Both the position numbers and the translations under genes were made by a program. Shown here piece by piece: positions 58,811 through 64,000 of a DNA stretch of 64,000 nt. Position 1 is the stretch's first letter; each line of letters begins with the position of its first letter. Source of the stretch: Nephrocerus scutellatus (taxonomy: Eukaryota > Arthropoda > Insecta > Diptera > Pipunculidae); NCBI GenBank assembly GCA_947095585.1, contig OX352764.1, positions 2,217,001 through 2,281,000 on the forward strand, in the 5' to 3' direction. The notes below the pieces were generated by a model. That model was given only the letters and a program-made list of their open reading frames with translations. It was not told where the DNA came from and did not search any database.

Positions 58811-61800
58811 TTGAACTCTTTAGTAAGCCTAAATTTCGTAAAAATATTGAAGATTTGGCTTTTGTAATATCAGATGTTTAAGAAAAACTGCAATACCTCC
58901 TCAAGTATAGTACAGCGAGCAATAATTTTGGTGTTCACAAGCACCTCACTCCCCATTTAAAAATCACCATCTTGTCTAAGGAAATGCATTTCTGCTGAGG
59001 GATGGGTTTCCGAAATATTCTCTTTTTTGCAGCTATAGTTATTTATATTTTCACAACTCTTAGGGACTTAAAGTATTAGGCAGGACTAGCTACCTTCCTT
59101 TTTACATTCAACGTCGTATTTCCCATCAAAAGTCGTTTTCTCCGAACTACTTACTTAATACCGATAACTAAGTCTTCCAACAGTTGCCAAGTGCAAGCAG
59201 GATGAGCACTATAGTTACCAAGAAGTATTAACATAAATTTTTCAGACTAACCTCAATGGCAAATTAGTGTAACTACAATTAAATTATGCATATTCCGAAA
59301 CCTTCGAGTTTGCCAATTTTACTGTCCATCGCAAATCCAACAAAGGACATACAAAGTACAAGTGGATTATCGTTTACGAGTATTTGCAATGCAATTTGCA
59401 AGCATTGTTTCAAGAAAGAGGGGGGCTGAAAAGCATTTACATTATATCAAGAAGAAGGAGTTTTTTATGGGGCTAATTTATTTGATAATTTTATTCTTTT
59501 CCATCTGCAAAGCAACAAAATTATTCAATTCCCCATCATACTGGCATTGAGTATCAAAAATTTCTCATATATATTCCGAAGGTTCGGTAGTAATACATTT
59601 ATATAAAAACGAGAACTCATAAAGGATAAGACTATTTGCTCGCTCGGCTGAACGACCCTTTTACCAGCTGTAATCAATAATCATCCCTCCAAATCTCGTG
59701 TACATTTTGATGCAAAAGTGATCTCCCACTTTATGAAGATGGACTTTGGCGGAACCGCATTTATGCCAGCCTCAGGGCAGGTACATGAGTACCTCCTCTT
59801 TTCTTATTGTATGGTAGAAGCCTTCCGAGCAGTATCCGTCGTCGATGATGATGATGATGAAACAGAAAAACGATAACCGACACACGAAACGAGCACAGAC
59901 CGAATTGCTTCCTATGAATTATGTATTTTCCTTGCGGATAATAAAACCGCAATATTTACCCTTTAAATTCCTTCATCATAATGCGAGGATGTTTCGCAAC
60001 GGTACATCTTTTGGTCGTCCATAGTTTCCATCCACTCCATGTTCCATCCTGTGCAGATCATTATCTTGCTCTGCGGCACGGCAATTTCGGTTCGAAAATT
60101 AATGCAGACAAACCAAACACAAAGGGAACTACAAATATGACAGCTATAACTGGTATTTGCCGACCCATTTCTACGTTGAAATATCCGTGTTTTTTTTTTT
60201 TGATTTCAAATGCTTGACGCTGCAGTGAAGTTCTGAACTTAAAAGAACTGAACTATCAAAGGACAGTCTGGGTGGCTCAAATAATACAAAAGTTTTGTGA
60301 TGAATTATAAAGACCAGAGACGGGCAGACAGAAAAGCAGCAGTTGTGCATTGCTGATAATACCTTTTCAATCTTAAAGATGTATCTGTGATATACTGTTG
60401 CGTCGTTGGAAGGCCAGAAATCATGCACAGCATTTCTGATGTTTTTGATCATTTGGCAGCAAATGAGTACATTGTGGAAGATACCTCAAGGACTCTAGCA
60501 AATTTGTTTGTGAAAAGTTGTTAAAGATAGATTATTAATAGTGCAGCAGACAGCAAATGCACACATGTAGATGATTGATAATGGAATGCATCATTAGTTT
60601 GTCGTTATATTTTTCGGCAGCAAACGATGAGCACCACCCACGAACCGAGCTCTGATTAATTGATGCCACTCTGTGACATATTTTGTGGGGATGTATCGGG
60701 TATCGGATGCAGCTGGAATGATTAATGCCTCAATGAAGCAGGTGAGTTTGAAAAGCAGAGCCAAAAAATCCATAATCAACTCAGGTTGTTTAAGTGAAAA
60801 CTGCTAAGGGAGGCAACTACGAGCACCTCCGAACTTTTACCCTTGAATGATGTTCGCATTGAGCAACTTTACAGAAAAAACAGCAGCATCTGACTCATCC
60901 CCTAGTTTTAAGGGTCCTTATAAAAATTGGCGATACATATTTAGAATTCCACAGAATGTTATTTACCTTCTCTTTGATCACTCAAATTCATCAGAATGAT
61001 AAATCGCTAGTAGCACTCAGATCCTTGTCACTTTTTGAAGATGAAATTTTTTTTTTATTGCTTTTCGCCTAGCACTTTGCACGTCTGTTGCCTGGAGAGT
61101 CGTCCTGTTCACCTATTCACACGTCATCCATATTATTGCCTTATGTTTTCTATACATTCTGATGGCAATAGTGAAGCTACCTATTAATCCTCCTCCACTT
61201 TCCGAGATCTCAAATATATTAGATGACGACGACGACGACGACGAAGGCGACGATGACAAAAATCAACATTCGTCATCGACTGAAAGGAATTCATCCGTCG
61301 TCTGCGTCTACGACGATTAAAGGACCTTTCAATTTCTATGAAAAACTCGAAGAAAAATCGAAAAATATTAAAATGTAATGGAATGTAAGGACGAGGGAGG
61401 GCAAACATCAACTGCTATGTGTCACGTGTTCAATATAAGGAGCTAGTTTCTTGCACTCAAAACGTGTGTACACATTTTAAAATTTGACTTGAGGAACATC
61501 TTGAGGGAAGGATACTAGAAGAAGTAATCAATCTTCCCCGACACGGTTTTTTCTGTTAACACTTAACGCCATTAAAGAGGGAATCCATTATTATGACAAT
61601 TTAATTGAAATTTAGTTCTGTTCACATAAAAAGGACAAAGTCCATCTAATAGGATATACAACAGAATAGTAAAGGGAAGAAGTAGAGCAAAAAACAATAA
61701 AAGTGTAATTATTTGACAGAGAACTCCCATCAATCATCACTGTGCCACGCATCATCTCAACCAGTTTTTCAGAGGGGAACCCCAAACCGACTGATTTCGA

Positions 61801-62705
61801 TTTCGATTGTGTAAATTGTTTGTCACTCAACGTGCCATTTCCGCATAAATTTGCACCTCATAACCCGTTCTGAAATTTGAATTAGATTGCCCAGGGTTAT
61901 GGTGGTATGAGGGAGCTGGAGAGAAAGCGTTTTGTGGGGATTGTAATTCCAGTTTCGCTCACATCATATCAATCGTTTTCCGCGTGACGTGTGAAGCTGC
62001 AGGGGTTAAAGTTCCCTTTCACCTTTGTCTGCAGGGTTTTTCTGTTTTGTTTTCGCACTTCCATAAAGAGGTATTGAAGTATCATCAGACAGGATCTTGC
62101 GCCCTTTTATTTTTATATAAAATATAGACACATATTGCATAATATTTTCATAAATCAATTGGAACGATTGTTTGACAGATTTGTGTTATTGATATGAAGT
62201 TGGTATTTACCTGTTCTACTGTAAGGGCTGCGGCATCAGTGTAATTTTTGTGATATTTTCACTTTTCAGTTTATTTTATTACTCGATATAGTCCTAAGTG
62301 GGTTTTCGCAATTGCTCTGGCATTCTATCAAAGACGGCCAAAAGTATTACAACCTAATAGTAAGCTCATACAATCGACTTTTACTTGTAGTTAATTGCAC
62401 CCGCTAATTATAAAATACTATGGAGGTATAATAACCATAAAGGAAATTAATTACATTTCCCAAGTCAACAAAATGGTTTTATTTATCAACATACCCAACT
62501 CTAAGCCGAATGCTTTTCCTTAATCTGGTATCTTCTTGCTTCGTGATAAACAAAATTGTCTGAAAAGCAAATTCAATTTAGTTTCCAATTAAAGATTATC
62601 ACAATCAAAGCACGTAATGAGCAGAAAAGCAACATAAGAAGTATAAACATTTGAGCAGACCTTCTTTTTATTAAATTCTCTATATTTACTTCAAGTGCCT
62701 GTGTG
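58811..62705. other. No gene recognised; unique AT-rich sequence
   Basis: Open frames at 59981-60217, 60171-60452 and 61612-61830 have no motif. Short (GAT)n at 59841-59860 and (GAC)n at 61224-61242 give charged or Arg/His-rich shadow frames. Confidence 0.4.
61221..61256. repeat. (GAC)n microsatellite
   Basis: GACGACGACGACGACGACGA and related triplets. The Arg-rich minus-strand frame over it is a by-product. Confidence 0.85.
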
Positions 62706-62930
62706 TTTGTGGCGTGCTGGCTTGCTGGCTGGCTGGCTGACTAATTGACTAGCTGACTGGCTGACTGGCTGGCTGGCTGGCTGGCTGACTGGCTGACTGG
62801 CTGACTGGCTGACTGGCTGACTGGCTGACTGGCTGACTGGCTGACTGGCTGACTGGCTGACTGGCTGACTGGCTGACTGGCTGACTGGCTGACTGGCTGG
62901 CTGGCTGGATGGCTGGCTGGCTGGTTGGCT
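62706..62930. repeat. 8-bp CTGACTGG tandem array with CTGG edges
   Basis: About 18 copies of CTGACTGG lie in the centre, flanked on both sides by CTGG tetranucleotides. Because the period is 8 bp and free of stops on the minus strand, all three minus frames are open (Ser-Gln-Ser-Ala-Ser-Gln-Pro-Val repeats). None is a likely gene. Confidence 0.95.
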
Positions 62931-63525
62931 TCCCCGTGGGCTCCATCTGCAGCATAAAATCTTATCTGGAATGGTGCAGGACTTGAACACGGAATATTAA
63001 TCAAGGGTCGCGGGTTCTTAGAGTATGCTCGGGATGAGTAATGTCTTCGTACTTGCGACCCGAATTGTACTACTGGTACTTAGAATTACCTTATGGGCAA
63101 GTCTTCGTATTTAGTGGTTCATTTCGTACAATTGTACAGGTCTGTGATTGGGACGGACAGAAATAGATTCCAAAGGTCTAGGATATTACAGGGTACGATT
63201 CGAGGTTCCAGACGATGTGTTGCCAAGGTTGGTTTTTCAACGCCCAGGCACTCATTCTGAACGAACTGAGTCCCTTGATGTCAGATCTCACCAAGGTCGC
63301 ATTGGTATCGCGGGAGTTATAAAATAAAGCCGACCGTAAGGTTGACCGGTCTGAGGACAACTTTGGTGAAGACCCAGCTCATTCTGGGGATGCAACGCGG
63401 GGGCTTACGGGTTACTCTCGAAGAGAAGAACCCCTAAATGGTTTATAGTTCATGCGTATACTTAAAGGCGAAAGCTGAGAAAGCGCGGGGCTCATCCCCC
63501 AACTCTACAACGACGACGACGATGG
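62931..63525. mobile_element. GC-richer block, possible LINE 3' UTR or short element
   Basis: This block is clearly less AT-rich than its surroundings (for example CGCGGGGGCTTACGGGTTAC, GCGCGGGGCTCATCCCCCAA). It ends with CTCTACAACGACGACGACGA at 63505-63524, a short trinucleotide tail like those on RTE-type LINEs. CTGG repeats bound it on both sides (62930 and 63527). I could not find a protein motif. Confidence 0.35.
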
Positions 63526-64000
63526 CTGGCTGGCTGGCTAACAGGCTGGCTGGTCAGATTTTGTGATCAATTTTTAACCCACTTCCTGGCGCTCGATTTT
63601 ATTCAAACTTTGCACACATCGCCCCAACAGGTCGGAGTATCTTTGCTGTGCATCACGTCACGGATCCGTATGTAAGTAATGATGCAACCATTTTTGTATG
63701 TGTATTTCCGATAACAACAACAACACTCGGGGTCGGGGGCTCCCTTACCAATATTTTACAAATTTTACCCGATTTTCTTCAAATTTTCTAGACATTATTT
63801 GAATACTCCTACACATGTATTGGTAAAAGGCCAATTCAACGAAACTAAATTAGAGGTTTGAGCAAGGTAGGCAGCTTCACCGGCGCCATAGTAAGAGAAG
63901 AAGAGCCACTTGCCAAGCGGATTCATTTAGCAAACAGTGCGATAATAAGATTCAAAAGCTAGATTTCAAGAAGAACTTTGAAGTCAGAATGAGTATCAAG
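63526..64000. other. CTGG run then AT-rich sequence
   Basis: CTGGCTGGCTGGCT at 63525-63540 is followed by sequence with TTTTATTCAAACTTTGCACA and CCCGATTTTCTTCAAATTTT. These words resemble those at 31120-31560 and may mark another non-coding repeat family. No gene. Confidence 0.35.

Noticed and set aside
62691..63004. Three overlapping minus-strand frames of Ser-Gln-Ala-Pro-Val repeats
   Set aside because: They translate the 8-bp CTGACTGG array in all three frames, so they are not evidence for a repeat protein.

Overview
This is nuclear DNA of an animal, most likely an insect and probably a fly (Diptera) with a large, transposon-rich genome. It is AT-rich throughout, has no operons or ribosome-binding sites, and is packed with decayed non-LTR retrotransposons and Tc1/mariner and piggyBac relics. 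The word TACGAGTA and its reverse complement recur. I could not recognise a single intact host protein-coding gene, tRNA, rRNA or CRISPR array. Almost all longer open frames are shadows of microsatellites or fragments of transposons broken by stops and frameshifts.

Recognisable transposon families: (1) LOA/R1-type LINEs with endonuclease, reverse transcriptase (RT) and RNase H: 3.5-4.7 kb (-), 15.3-16.6 kb (+), 18.1-19.9 kb (-), 30.6-31.0 kb (+, 3' end) and 55.4-58.8 kb (-, the most complete, with 5' UTR and ORF1). (2) RTE-like family B, whose C-terminus reads roughly RRKW..GH.LRKP...WNPQG.RR.GRP: 4.9-6.2 kb (+), 10.2-11.1 kb (+), 25.9-28.1 kb (+, longest RT frame in the window, 351 codons) and 50.5-51.8 kb (-). 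(3) RTE-like family C: 22.2-23.2 kb (+), 32.7-34.2 kb (+), 46.8-47.8 kb (-), 51.8-51.95 kb (-) and a 3' shard at 14.1 kb; its 3' end carries ATG/GAT trinucleotides. (4) CR1/Jockey-like family D: 9.4-9.9 kb (-), 34.2-34.5 kb (+), 39.3-40.1 kb, 40.1-40.7 kb and 43.1-43.5 kb (all +). (5) DNA transposons: a Tc1-like element at 14.2-15.2 kb (-), a mariner/IS630-superfamily element at 44.0-44.9 kb (-), and two distinct piggyBac transposase remnants at 20.0-20.5 and 23.8-24.3 kb (+). (6) Two related tRNA-derived SINEs at 4.7-4.9 and 5.2-5.5 kb; the second sits inside a LINE with a 13-bp target-site duplication.

Tandem DNA is abundant: a ~41-bp minisatellite (0.67-1.2 kb), a 19-bp repeat with 57-bp higher order (30.3 kb), a (TGGAA)/(TGAAA) satellite (37.6 kb), a CpG-rich ~136-bp degenerate repeat (40.8-41.4 kb) with a relative at 11.5 kb, an 8-bp CTGACTGG array (62.7 kb), and several microsatellites.

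The remaining unique sequence (about 6.2-9.4, 11.7-14.0, 16.6-18.0, 28.1-30.3, 34.5-37.6, 44.9-46.8, 47.8-50.5, 52-55.3 and 58.8-62.7 kb) looks intergenic or intronic. A few spots look regulatory: a TATA box plus mini-exon/intron at 36.8 kb, a perfect DR1 nuclear-receptor half-site pair at 45.57 kb, and an octamer/homeodomain-rich block at 54.3-54.9 kb. The layout suits a large intron or intergenic desert acting as a transposon graveyard, with repeated nested and end-to-end insertions. I found no new defence or metabolic system. The best leads are the SINE family, the CpG-rich repeat family, a short retroposon-like insert with a 17-bp direct repeat, and the LINE mosaics.
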